A DNA stretch of 64,000 nucleotides from Paenibacillus ihumii (GTDB taxonomy: Bacteria; Bacillota; Bacilli; Paenibacillales; Paenibacillaceae). A model generated the notes under the pieces. The model saw only the letters and a program-made list of their open reading frames with translations, was not told the origin of the DNA and made no database searches. The stretch covers positions 2,604,117 to 2,668,116 of the forward strand of contig NZ_LN884299.1 of assembly GCF_001403875.1 (NCBI RefSeq). The letters are read 5' to 3'. Positions 17,271 through 25,083 of the stretch are shown piece by piece; within the stretch, counting starts at the first letter, position 1, and each line of letters starts with the position of its first letter. The position numbers and the translations under genes were made by a program.

Positions 17271-17299
17271 GTTAAAAAAGAAGGAACACGACGTGTTCC
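17271..17299 (-). terminator. Rho-independent terminator of rpsB-tsf
   Basis: Minus-strand hairpin GGAACAC-GTC-GTGTTCC (17283-17299) followed by UUCUUUUUU, about 35 bases after the tsf stop. A clean intrinsic terminator closing the rpsB-tsf unit. Confidence 0.85.
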
Positions 17300-17331
17300 A
17301 TCTCCCTATAACATAAATGTTAATGATACGC

Positions 17332-17982
17332 TTATTGATTGACTTGGGACATAACTTCTTCTACGAAGTTATCCACTTTCTTCTCCAGGCCTTCGCCCAA
17401 TTCGTAGCGGACAAAGCGGCGGATTGAGATGTTCTCGCCGATTGTAGCGATTTTCTCGTTAAGAAGCGTTGCAATCGTTTTGTCAGGATCTTTGACGAAG
17501 GACTGCTCAAGCAAGCAATACTCCTCGTAGTATTTGGAAATGCGGCCTTCAACCATTTTTTCAACGATTTTCTCCGGTTTGCCTTCGTTAAGAGCTTGGG
17601 CTTTAAGGATTTCCTTCTCTTTTTCAATTTCCTCTTGCGGAACGTCTTCACGGCGCACGTAGCGAGGGCTCGATGCAGCGATATGTAGTGCGATATCGCG
17701 AACGAATTCTTTAAACTGATCTGTAAGTGCAACGAAATCCGTTTCACAGTTGACTTCCACGAGAACGCCGATGCGGCCGTTAGCATGGATGTAGGATTCT
17801 ACGATACCTTCAGTAGCAATGCGTCCTGCTTTTTTAGCAGAGGCAGCCAGACCTTTCTCACGCAGAAACTCGATAGCTTTTTCGATATCACCATTCACTT
17901 CTTCAAGCGCTTTTTTGCAATCGAGCATACCTGCACCCGTTTTTTCGCGTAGTTCTTTTACCGATTTTGCATCAACAGCCAT
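17332..17982 (-). CDS. tsf: Elongation factor Ts (short form)
   Basis: A protein of 216 residues. N-terminal UBA-like domain with V-K-E-L-R-E-K-T-G-A-G-M-L-D-C-K-K-A-L, then the core with V-N-C-E-T-D-F-V-A, the segment that inserts into EF-Tu. B. subtilis EF-Ts is about 293 residues; this form is short, resembling one-core EF-Ts such as the Thermus type. It exchanges GDP for GTP on EF-Tu. The ATG has GGAGGG eight bases upstream. It follows rpsB with a terminator-like hairpin in the gap. Confidence 0.96.
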   Translation of the reverse strand: MAVDAKSVKELREKTGAGMLDCKKALEEVNGDIEKAIEFLREKGLAASAKKAGRIATEGIVESYIHANGRIGVLVEVNCETDFVALTDQFKEFVRDIALHIAASSPRYVRREDVPQEEIEKEKEILKAQALNEGKPEKIVEKMVEGRISKYYEEYCLLEQSFVKDPDKTIATLLNEKIATIGENISIRRFVRYELGEGLEKKVDNFVEEVMSQVNQ

Positions 17983-18044
17983 TTTAAATTCCCTCCATAT
18001 CGTTTATAGGACGTAATCTGTGACTTAAACCAGAGATTTATCCT

Positions 18045-18090
18045 TTAAAAAAAGGGCAGTGAGAGGTTTGACACCTACCAACCACCCTTT
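18045..18090 (-). terminator. Attenuator/terminator in the rpsB-tsf gap
   Basis: On the minus strand AAAGGG (18085-18090) pairs with CCCTTT (18051-18056), with a partly paired middle (AGGT...ACCT at the top), followed by a run of U. It lies between rpsB and tsf, so it would lower tsf relative to rpsB unless read through. Confidence 0.7.
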
Positions 18091-18125
18091 TCATTTAATT
18101 CATTGCTTATAATGGAAGCCCCGCA

Positions 18126-18824
18126 TTAAGCTGTGGTTTGCTCCCCTTGGTTAGCTTCGATTACGGCATCAGCCATTTTGCCAGTCAACAATTTAACCGC
18201 GCGGATCGCGTCGTCGTTACCTGGAATGACATAGTCGATTTCGTCTGGATCGCAGTTCGTATCAACAATACCTACGATTGGAATGCCCAATTTACGAGCT
18301 TCCGCAACAGCGATGCGCTCTTTACGAGGGTCGATTACGAACAGGGCGCTTGGCAGACCCTTCATGTTCTTGATTCCGCCCAGGAATTTCTCCAGACGGT
18401 CCTTCTCCTTGCGAAGAATGATAACTTCTTTCTTAGGAAGCACTTCGAAAGTGCCGTCTTCTTCCCAAGTTTCCAACTGTTTCAAACGGTCGATCCGTTT
18501 TTGAATCGTTTGGAAGTTGGTCAAGGTACCTCCCAGCCAGCGTTGGTTAATGTAGAATTGACCAGCGCGTTCAGCTTCTTCCTTTACGGAATCTTGAGCT
18601 TGCTTCTTAGTTCCAACGAATAGAATTGTACCGTTGTCCTCAGCAATGCTCTTTACGAAGTTATAAGCTTCTTCGACTTTCTTAACCGTTTTTTGCAGGT
18701 CGATGATGTAAATTCCGTTTCTTTCAGTGAAAATATAACGATCCATTTTCGGGTTCCAGCGACGTGTCTGGTGTCCGAAATGTACCCCTGCTTCAAGCAG
18801 TTGTTTCATGGAAATGACTGCCAT
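18126..18824 (-). CDS. rpsB: 30S ribosomal protein S2
   Basis: A protein of 232 residues beginning MAVISMKQLLEAGVHFGHQTRRWNPKM, the standard S2 start, with the conserved F-V-G-T-K-K-Q-A and N-Q-R-W-L-G-G-T-L-T-N blocks. The ATG at 18824 is nine bases after AGGAGG; the ATG at 18830 would be too close to that site. It is preceded by its own promoter and a structured leader and starts the rpsB-tsf unit. Confidence 0.98.
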   Translation of the reverse strand: MAVISMKQLLEAGVHFGHQTRRWNPKMDRYIFTERNGIYIIDLQKTVKKVEEAYNFVKSIAEDNGTILFVGTKKQAQDSVKEEAERAGQFYINQRWLGGTLTNFQTIQKRIDRLKQLETWEEDGTFEVLPKKEVIILRKEKDRLEKFLGGIKNMKGLPSALFVIDPRKERIAVAEARKLGIPIVGIVDTNCDPDEIDYVIPGNDDAIRAVKLLTGKMADAVIEANQGEQTTA

Positions 18825-18837
18825 CTCCATGCACCTC

Positions 18838-18935
18838 CTAATGTTTTGGTTTTTTTGATGCTTCCTCCGCGGGTTTCATCCCCCGCCAAGACTTCTCGAA
18901 ATCGTGAAAAGCACCCTTGGCAAAATCAACCCCCG
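18838..18935 (-). promoter_or_regulatory. Structured rpsB leader RNA (candidate S2 autoregulatory leader)
   Basis: Between the promoter at 18957 and the rpsB start the leader can form at least two hairpins: GCCAAG (near 18920) with CTTGGC (near 18888), and GCGGG with CCCGC just before the ribosome binding site region. Ribosomal protein leaders of this sort are common in Bacillota; binding of S2 is inferred, not shown. Confidence 0.4.
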
Positions 18936-18956
18936 TGCGTTATAACACCGTCAATT

Positions 18957-18985
18957 AATATACCATAAGTGGCAAATGGATGCAA
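18957..18985 (-). promoter_or_regulatory. SigA-type promoter of rpsB-tsf
   Basis: Minus-strand -35 TTGCAT (18980-18985), spacer exactly 17, -10 TATATT (18957-18962). The start of transcription would be near 18950, giving a leader of about 125 bases. Confidence 0.7.
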
Positions 18986-19035
18986 CCAATCTTCACAACT
19001 GTTTCCCCCGTTTGCCTGCCGCCGATAAAATGAGC

Positions 19036-19060
19036 AAAAACCATCCTATTTCTTAGATGG
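19036..19060 (-). terminator. Terminator at the end of the fla/che operon, overlapping the last stop codon
   Basis: Minus strand CCATC (19056-19060) pairs with GATGG (19041-19045), a G-U pair extends the stem, and the stop codon of the last gene (19046-19048) lies at its base. UUUUU follows at once. It separates the motility operon from the rpsB promoter. Confidence 0.6.
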
Positions 19061-19699
19061 CTTGGCGGTTATTTTTGTAATGATCGAACTGTGCTTCTCG
19101 CCGACTTGAAACGAGTACGTCCCCGTTCTGATTTTTGTGTTGATGCCGCGCTTCGATGCTTCCTTGATAAATGCTTCGCTGCTCGGAATAATCCCCGCCT
19201 TCTGAAGCCCATCCGCCACTGAGGTCAAGGTGTCTCCGTATACGATTTTGTACCTTACCGATGTAGGTTCAGGCTCAGTGACCCCCGCCGGTTCGGCTGC
19301 CTCAGGCGCCTTGGTCTCCGGCTGCTCCGGCGTAACCGGATCGGCTGCTTCTGATTGACCGGCCGCAGTCTTATCAGAAGCATTCTCTCCGCCGGATTGC
19401 GGCTCCTGCGGCACTGCAGGCGTTTGCGGAGCTTTAGGCTTCTCGGGCTGGGCCGGTTCTTCTGCCGATCCCTCTTCCACTGCCTTTTCATCGGCCTTAG
19501 CTTTCCACTCGGCCTCAGTCAGCAGCTGCTCATCCTCACCCACAACCTTCAATTGAAGCTTCTCCGCGGCCTGGCGAACCTGCTCTTCCGTTACGAGCTT
19601 ATTATGCTGGCCTTGTCCAATATTCATAATTTGCAGCAAGAACGCGCCGATGATCAGTCCAATTCCAAGTCCTAACATGAAGTTGCGATTTCTGAACAT
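19046..19699 (-). CDS. Membrane-anchored protein with MltG/YceG-like C-terminal domain
   Basis: A protein of 217 residues. One N-terminal membrane helix (about 8-27, M-L-G-L-G-I-G-L-I-I-G-A-F-L), then a helical part, a Pro/Glu/Ala-rich linker (about 75-145), and a C-terminal domain of about 70 residues with V-Y-G-D-T-L-T-S-V-A, then G-T-Y-S-F near the end. This pattern resembles the small LysM-like subdomain of the endolytic transglycosylase MltG; the catalytic domain is absent, so it is probably a peptidoglycan-binding or scaffolding protein. The ATG overlaps the previous stop (TAATG). It is the last gene of the motility operon. Confidence 0.7.
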   Translation of the reverse strand: MFRNRNFMLGLGIGLIIGAFLLQIMNIGQGQHNKLVTEEQVRQAAEKLQLKVVGEDEQLLTEAEWKAKADEKAVEEGSAEEPAQPEKPKAPQTPAVPQEPQSGGENASDKTAAGQSEAADPVTPEQPETKAPEAAEPAGVTEPEPTSVRYKIVYGDTLTSVADGLQKAGIIPSSEAFIKEASKRGINTKIRTGTYSFQVGEKHSSIITKITAKPSKK

Positions 19700-20340
19700 T
19701 ATGCATCCTCCCTGTTAGCCAATTGCAGAATAAGCTGAACTTCGCCGCGCTGAATGCCGATAGTTTTGGCGATCATGTCGATAGACTTGCCTCTGGCATA
19801 CAAATCGAACAATTCCGGATACCTGCTCCGCAGGGAATCCGCAGCCTCGGGCTGAGCCGGTTGTGCCTCCGGTACCTCTGCTGGTTTTTCTATCGTTCCC
19901 AAGCTTTTAGCGAATTCGGAGCTGGCTGGAGCCGGTTCGTTGTCATGCTGATGGGCTGCAGCCATTTGGGAGGATAATTCGCTGGATGCTGGAGACGGCG
20001 ATGCCGCTGAGCTTTCCAAACCGCCCAAGCGGGACTCAAGCTGCCGATTCCACTGCTCTACCTCTAGCAGGCGCTGGCGCAGCTCGGCTATCGACTCCTG
20101 CTGCGACATTTGCTTGGAGGTCAGCTCTTGCTTCATCCCGGCAACCAATTCGATCAGCTCTGCGTTTTCTTTCTCGATGTCGGCCATATACTGTTCAAGG
20201 GTCGCCTCTATATTGCTAGCCTCACTCATGTTGCCGCTGAAAGAGTTCCTCGCTGGAAGAATAAACGCATATAGAATAGAGGTGGCCCCCAGTATGACAA
20301 TATAAAACCACGGTTCTCCAAATGACAATGCAATCCACAC
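19699..20340 (-). CDS. SwrB-like membrane/coiled-coil protein (DUF6115 type)
   Basis: A protein of 213 residues. One N-terminal membrane helix (about 10-29), a coiled coil (about 45-110), a Ser/Ala/Pro-rich linker, and a conserved C-terminal helix-turn-helix-like element, L-Y-A-R-G-K-S-I-D-M-I-A-K then G-E-V-Q-L-I-L-Q-L. The layout and position (after sigD, before rpsB) match SwrB of B. subtilis, which promotes hook-basal body completion and swarming. The start is uncertain: GTG at 20340, or TTG at 20328 with AAGGTG nine bases before it. The stop overlaps the next start. Confidence 0.65.
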   Translation of the reverse strand: MWIALSFGEPWFYIVILGATSILYAFILPARNSFSGNMSEASNIEATLEQYMADIEKENAELIELVAGMKQELTSKQMSQQESIAELRQRLLEVEQWNRQLESRLGGLESSAASPSPASSELSSQMAAAHQHDNEPAPASSEFAKSLGTIEKPAEVPEAQPAQPEAADSLRSRYPELFDLYARGKSIDMIAKTIGIQRGEVQLILQLANREDA

Positions 20341-20376
20341 CTTTTTTGCTGTGTATAGTATCTATGCTGTCTGCTG

Positions 20377-20694
20377 CTAGAGCGACAGGTCGATATGCCG
20401 TCCTTTATAAGGATGCTCCGCCTGCTCCTTCTCCCGCTCCTTCTGCTTCTCTTCTGCCTCAGCCTGCCCTTTCTCCTGTTCTGAAGCGGCATTTCCTTCT
20501 CTTTTAACGGTCTTATTGCGGGCGCTTCGCTCTAAAGATTGGCTCTTCTTGCGTTCAAGCTCGCTTGCTTTCATGTTCTGTCCGGCAAGTATGCTTTGGT
20601 CGATCAGCGGCCTTTGCTGCTGGTCCTGCTGAACGCGTCCTGCTTCGCTAGTACGAGGGACGGCGATTTGCATTTCAACGGATTTCATATTCAT
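20377..20694 (-). CDS. Small charged protein of the motility operon, unknown function
   Basis: A protein of 105 residues from the ATG at 20694 (MNMKSVEMQIAVPRTSEAG), which has GAGGTGA six bases upstream; an ATG at 20703 is less likely. The N-terminus looks structured, the middle (about 35-95) is a highly charged Glu/Lys/Arg/Gln stretch likely to be helical, and the end is H-P-Y-K-G-R-H-I-D-L-S-L. I do not recognise a characterised family. It lies between the FapA-domain gene and the SwrB-like gene, in phase with the rest of the operon, so a role in motility or its control is likely but unproven. Confidence 0.7.
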   Translation of the reverse strand: MNMKSVEMQIAVPRTSEAGRVQQDQQQRPLIDQSILAGQNMKASELERKKSQSLERSARNKTVKREGNAASEQEKGQAEAEEKQKEREKEQAEHPYKGRHIDLSL

Positions 20695-20745
20695 GAAAAT
20701 CACCTCATGCGGAATTCGGACAATTTCATGTCTTTAAGTAGAGTT

Positions 20746-22158
20746 CTAAACGTATGCCGACATGGATATATCTCCTTCCGTGTAGTAGAAAGACATCCTT
20801 GATATAGGCTCTTTAATATATTTAGTGTATCTGCCTATAACGATTTTTGAGCCGCCATAAATCATGCTTAGAACATCTACCCGTGCGTTGCCCGTCTCCT
20901 CCAAGGCCTTCTCAATGTGCAGCATGCGCTCCTTGATATCCTCAAGCTCCTGCAGGCTCGATTTCTTGGTTAAGTTAAGCTTCGATCGCATCGCTACTTT
21001 ATCCGGCGTAAGCTTGCCCATGGAAGCCAATTGATCCAAGAGGGTAAGCGCTTTCTCGGTCTTGTCGAGGCTTGCCATCTGCTCCTTCAGCTGTTGGCGC
21101 AATTCCAGCAGCTCATTGCGCAGTTCCGGAAGGACGCCGACTTCAATCGACGTCGCTGTAGACATTGGATTGCCGATAATTCTGGCCGTCACGCGTTCGC
21201 CTGCCTGAATGCTGCCACCGACGATCAATCCCTTGGAGCCGCTGCAGATAACATCCCTGCCTGCGCGAACATTGGAGTGCATAATGCTCTGCGTCACGAC
21301 GACGTCCGCGCCGGCCGAGACGTTTCCGTCCTGGATGAAGGAACTCTTTACTTGCTGTCCTGCTTTAATGAGACCTTTATTATAACCGATAATTCCGCCC
21401 GTAATTTCGATCGAGCCGTCCGCGATGAGCTCGGCCCCTTCGACGCCGCCAATGACGCGAATATCCCCTGAAGCGCAAACCCGAAATCCGGTCAGAACGT
21501 TGCCTCGAATAACAACGGTCCCTACGAAATCTATGTTTCCGATGCTGTAATCCACATCTCCATTGACCTCGTAAACTGGAAAGACATTCAGCTTGCCTTT
21601 ATCGGTTTGGGTGACCAGTCCGTCAATTGCAGCATACATCGCCGTTTGCTCAGAATTAAGAACGACGTTCTTCCCGATCTTAAAGCGGGCTGCCTTCCCA
21701 TCCTTGCAGGGAATCGGCTCCCCTGTAACCGCTGTGCCAGGCTGACCAGGCACAGGCGGAACCAGTTCAGCGATAAGTTGTCCCCTCCGAACATTGTTTA
21801 GGCGAGTAATATCCTTGAAGTCCACCGTACCGTCATCGCCTTCCGAGGGGCGCCGCTGCTGATCCTCCCCATCGAGGGGCACAGCATAACGGATTGAACC
21901 GTCCTTGCCTTGCACGGGCTCGATCCCAATTGCAATCGGCGTCTTACTGAAGAAGTACTCTTTTGGGTTTAGGGCAAATCGCTTCACAATATCTTCCTGA
22001 ATGCCGAATTTGATGCCTTCGCCGCGCAAAAAATGATTCAAGACTTCCGGAGTACAAGAAAACTCCTCGTCCTTCTTCAAAAACTGCAAATAGGCTACCG
22101 TTCTATCATCGTTCATCGTGACGCTCAGAATCTGCCCAAGATCATTCATATAATCCAT
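20746..22158 (-). CDS. FapA-domain (DUF342) polymer-forming protein
   Basis: A protein of 470 residues from the ATG at 22158 (MDYMNDLGQ), with AAGGAGG about eight bases upstream. The middle (about 160-340) is a right-handed beta-helix of Gly/Val/Ile-rich turns such as G-N-V-L-T-G-F-R-V-C-A-S-G-D-I-R-V-I, followed by a helical coiled-coil segment (about 345-430). This is the FapA family, whose members are widespread but of poorly known function. It directly follows sigD, an arrangement also seen in other Bacillales motility operons. Probably cytosolic. Confidence 0.85.
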   Translation of the reverse strand: MDYMNDLGQILSVTMNDDRTVAYLQFLKKDEEFSCTPEVLNHFLRGEGIKFGIQEDIVKRFALNPKEYFFSKTPIAIGIEPVQGKDGSIRYAVPLDGEDQQRRPSEGDDGTVDFKDITRLNNVRRGQLIAELVPPVPGQPGTAVTGEPIPCKDGKAARFKIGKNVVLNSEQTAMYAAIDGLVTQTDKGKLNVFPVYEVNGDVDYSIGNIDFVGTVVIRGNVLTGFRVCASGDIRVIGGVEGAELIADGSIEITGGIIGYNKGLIKAGQQVKSSFIQDGNVSAGADVVVTQSIMHSNVRAGRDVICSGSKGLIVGGSIQAGERVTARIIGNPMSTATSIEVGVLPELRNELLELRQQLKEQMASLDKTEKALTLLDQLASMGKLTPDKVAMRSKLNLTKKSSLQELEDIKERMLHIEKALEETGNARVDVLSMIYGGSKIVIGRYTKYIKEPISRMSFYYTEGDISMSAYV

Positions 22159-22207
22159 AAGTCGTTCCTCCTTCCATCGATATACTGCCATAAGCCAATT
22201 GTACTCT

Positions 22208-22996
22208 TTAATCCTCCAACATCAACAAATCTTTCTGTTTCTCCAGGCTGCCGCGCAGTCTTAGTATAGCTTTGGAATGGAGTTGAGAGATACGTGACGG
22301 GGATAGAGACATCACCTCCGCAATTTCACTTAAGGATAAATCTTCATAATATAATAAGGAAACGACCGTCCGCTCTTTCTCTGTGAGCTTTTCAATTCCT
22401 TTAGCCAAAGAATCCTTAAGGAAGAATTCCCTTACCTTATAATCCGGATTCTTGGCCTTCTCATCGATCAGCAGCGTCAGCCGCGTCTCCGATTCTTCCT
22501 CACGGATCGGATCTTCAAGCGAACAAAGCGTCATTACAGCAACCTCTTGCAGCATGTTTTGAAATTCCCTTTCACTTACATTCAAATATTCGCTCATTTC
22601 AGAATCCGTCACGGAACGCAGATACTGCTGCTCCAGGTGCTGATATCCCTCTTCAATTTTCTTGGCTTTCTCCCGAACGGATCGAGGTACCCAGTCTCCC
22701 TGCCTCAATCCGTCCAAAATGGCGCCTCGAACTCGCCAAGAGGCATAGGTTTCGAACTGCAGCCCTCTTTTATAATCAAATTTCTCCACAGCATCAATTA
22801 AGCCCATTACGCCATTACTGGATAAGTCGTCTTTAGAGACATTTTTGGGAAGGCCCACAGCCAGACGTCCCGAAACATAATCGACAATGTGCAAATGCTT
22901 CTCGATAAGCTGCTTCTTGGCCTCAATATCTCCGTGTTCTTTCCATCGCTCCCACACATCGGCGTAGTTCAAAGTGGATGTCTTCCGCTCGTCCAA
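22208..22996 (-). CDS. sigD: RNA polymerase sigma factor SigD (FliA/WhiG family)
   Basis: A protein of 262 residues. Region 2 contains F-E-T-Y-A-S-W-R-V-R-G-A-I-L-D-G-L-R; region 3 follows with W-V-P-R-S-V-R; region 4 has L-T-E-K-E-R-T-V-V-S-L-L-Y-Y-E and the helix-turn-helix L-S-E-I-A-E-V-M-S-L-S-P-S-R-I-S-Q-L. It directs late flagellar, chemotaxis and autolysin genes. The start is TTG at 22996 with GGAGGG upstream. It is near the end of the operon, as in B. subtilis, so its level depends on read-through of about 28 kb. Confidence 0.97.
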   Translation of the reverse strand: MDERKTSTLNYADVWERWKEHGDIEAKKQLIEKHLHIVDYVSGRLAVGLPKNVSKDDLSSNGVMGLIDAVEKFDYKRGLQFETYASWRVRGAILDGLRQGDWVPRSVREKAKKIEEGYQHLEQQYLRSVTDSEMSEYLNVSEREFQNMLQEVAVMTLCSLEDPIREEESETRLTLLIDEKAKNPDYKVREFFLKDSLAKGIEKLTEKERTVVSLLYYEDLSLSEIAEVMSLSPSRISQLHSKAILRLRGSLEKQKDLLMLED

Positions 22997-23011
22997 TTGC
23001 CTTCACCCTCC

Positions 23012-23434
23012 TTAGTTTTCTGTCAGGTGACGAACAACCTTAGCCAGCTCTTCAGGATCTTTGTCATCAGGTTTCTTAACCAATCTTGGCGGGTTTAACG
23101 GTGTAAAATCGTCATTTCCTGTCTGACTTCCCGGTGGCTGCTTTAGCAATTCGTTCAATTCATCCGTTTCATCCGGTGTCGTCAAATCAAGCTGTCCACC
23201 TTTACCCTCGTCATCAAGAGGCGCGATCCGATCCTCGCTCGCAATTTCAGGAGACATCTCTTTCATGAAACCGATCATCCAATTGGCCGCATAGGATAGC
23301 CCAAACCAAACTACGAATGCGATGAGCCCCCGAATGAGGCTTGTCGTAAACAAGTTATTACTGGATGCGACTGCAAATGTAATCAAAAATCCCAAGAGTC
23401 CAAACAACGTGTAATACTTCAATTTTCCTGCCAT
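23012..23434 (-). CDS. Two-helix membrane protein between cheD and sigD, unknown function
   Basis: A protein of 140 residues from the ATG at 23434 (MAGKLKYYTLFG), two bases after the cheD stop; the frame is open upstream inside cheD. Two membrane helices (about 5-24 and 33-52), then a soluble tail: acidic (about 62-90), then P-L-N-P-P-R-L-V-K-K-P and a final helix E-E-L-A-K-V-V-R-H-L. B. subtilis has no gene between cheD and sigD, though a small YlxL-type protein is encoded after sigD there. Relationship not clear. Tight coupling to cheD suggests a motility or chemotaxis role. Confidence 0.75.
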   Translation of the reverse strand: MAGKLKYYTLFGLLGFLITFAVASSNNLFTTSLIRGLIAFVVWFGLSYAANWMIGFMKEMSPEIASEDRIAPLDDEGKGGQLDLTTPDETDELNELLKQPPGSQTGNDDFTPLNPPRLVKKPDDKDPEELAKVVRHLTEN

Positions 23435-23436
23435 GG

Positions 23437-23934
23437 CTACAATTCCTTTACACCCTTTTGTACGCTGCGAATAAATAAAATACCCGTTTCGCAATCAAGC
23501 TCGATGGTTCTTCCATAATTGCCTCCCGTATCCTCCGCCAGGAGCGGGATTCCCAACTCCGACAGCTTATCCTTACAGGATTCTACATTTCTCGGCCCAA
23601 TTCTTAACGAATCTCCAGTTCCTGCAAAGGTGAACATTTGAGATCCGCCAGCCATTTTGGCCACAATCCGTCTTTGCTCCGCGCCAGCTGCCAACAGTTG
23701 CTGCAACAAAGCCGGTACTGCAGTATCCGCATATTTCGCAATATTGAGCGAACCCTCGCGGGCGATCGTAGATGCCGGGAGCATGACATGCGCTAGTCCT
23801 GCCACTTTAACGACAGGATCATACAAAGTTAGTCCCACGCAAGAACCAAGCCCTGTCGTCCGAATTAGTCCTGATTGCTGAATAATATTGAGATCTGCCA
23901 TACCGACCTTTACGATTCGCTGCTCCTCAATCAT
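23437..23934 (-). CDS. cheD: Chemoreceptor glutamine deamidase CheD
   Basis: A protein of 165 residues. The catalytic Cys is in G-L-G-S-C-V-G-L and the catalytic His in L-A-H-V-M-L-P, the CheD hallmark. It deamidates glutamines on chemoreceptors and binds CheC, raising its CheY-P phosphatase activity. The ATG overlaps the cheC stop by 8 bases, so the partners are translated together. Confidence 0.96.
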   Translation of the reverse strand: MIEEQRIVKVGMADLNIIQQSGLIRTTGLGSCVGLTLYDPVVKVAGLAHVMLPASTIAREGSLNIAKYADTAVPALLQQLLAAGAEQRRIVAKMAGGSQMFTFAGTGDSLRIGPRNVESCKDKLSELGIPLLAEDTGGNYGRTIELDCETGILFIRSVQKGVKEL

Positions 23935-24550
23935 TCATCGGTACTCCTAAAGCAGTAAAAATTTTGTCGAAGGATTCGGGGTCCGGGATGAGAAAGAATT
24001 GACCCTCCACTTCCTGCTGATCCTCGATGAATGTCGTGTCAATCAGCAGTGCGGAGTCCCCCATCTCCCCAGACTGCAGCAATCCGTATCCGAGTATCGC
24101 CCCCGCCATGTCCATCGCAAGCGCAGGAACGGTCGGCAGCATGGCAAGCGACGTAAAATCGGCCAGAGAGGAGAGGTAGGAACCGGCCAATATATTGCCG
24201 ATCTCCGACAGGGCCGACCATTCCATCTCGGAAAACTCCTCTTCGCTCTCCACATGGATTCCGGCAAGCCGGCGAACCAGCTTCTTAGCCGCTTCTGGAC
24301 TAAGAACAAAGAATAGATTCCCCGGTGCGTCCCCCTCGACTCTTAAAAACACGGCTAAAACAACGCTTTCCGCTCCTCCCACCGTGTCGGCAACGGCCTC
24401 GAAAGGCAGCATTTGGACTTTGGGAACGGCCATATCTATCGGTTTATCGAGTAGTCTCGATAAGGCGGTAGCAGCATTGCCTGCACCGATGTTCCCGACT
24501 TCCTTTAAGACATCGATTTTAATGTCTGCAAACCCTTTAAAGAGATCCAC
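23927..24550 (-). CDS. cheC: CheY-P phosphatase CheC
   Basis: A protein of 207 residues with two active-site helices of the E-x2-N type: E-V-G-N-I-G-A-G-N-A-A-T-A-L near residue 17 and E-I-G-N-I-L-A-G-S-Y near residue 110. It removes phosphate from CheY-P and takes part in adaptation with CheD. The start is GTG (24550), four bases after the cheW stop, with GAGGGA upstream. Confidence 0.96.
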   Translation of the reverse strand: MDLFKGFADIKIDVLKEVGNIGAGNAATALSRLLDKPIDMAVPKVQMLPFEAVADTVGGAESVVLAVFLRVEGDAPGNLFFVLSPEAAKKLVRRLAGIHVESEEEFSEMEWSALSEIGNILAGSYLSSLADFTSLAMLPTVPALAMDMAGAILGYGLLQSGEMGDSALLIDTTFIEDQQEVEGQFFLIPDPESFDKIFTALGVPMND

Positions 24551-24554
24551 CGCT

Positions 24555-25016
24555 TCATCCCTCTAAGCTTTCCAATTGAATGATCTCGGAACGGTTCAGC
24601 ACCTCAGACAGGTTCAGCATGACCAGGAGGCGCTCGTCGGAAATACGGGCGACACCATGCAGGTACTTCGCTTTAATCCCGCCTACGACATCCGGCGGGG
24701 AATCGATCACATCGCTGTTCAGATCCATCACATCGTTCGCGGAATCTACGATGAAGCCAACCTCCATCTCATTCACTGCCACGATAATGATCCGGGTCTG
24801 TTCGGTGTATTCAGACTCCGGAAGATCGAAACGCCCGCGTAAATCGATGACAGGAATGACTACGCCGCGCAGGTTGATAACTCCCTTGACGAATGAATAC
24901 GTCTTCGGCACGCGAGTAATCGGCATCATACGCTCGATGGTCTGCACCTTGTCGACCTCAATGCCGTACTCTTCCTCACCCAGTTTAAATACGATGACTT
25001 TCATTTCCTCTCCCAT
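24555..25016 (-). CDS. cheW: Chemotaxis coupling protein CheW
   Basis: A protein of 153 residues, a single CheW domain (MGEEMKVIVFKLGEEEYGI..., with I-N-L-R-G-V-V-I-P-V-I-D-L-R near residue 50). It links receptors to CheA. The ATG has AAGGAGG upstream. About 65 bases after cheA. Confidence 0.97.
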   Translation of the reverse strand: MGEEMKVIVFKLGEEEYGIEVDKVQTIERMMPITRVPKTYSFVKGVINLRGVVIPVIDLRGRFDLPESEYTEQTRIIIVAVNEMEVGFIVDSANDVMDLNSDVIDSPPDVVGGIKAKYLHGVARISDERLLVMLNLSEVLNRSEIIQLESLEG

Positions 25017-25083
25017 GGAACATCCTCCTTAATGGTTATGGCAAAGAACAGTCTGTCCTGCCTGCCGCGTGAGTGTTATGCCC

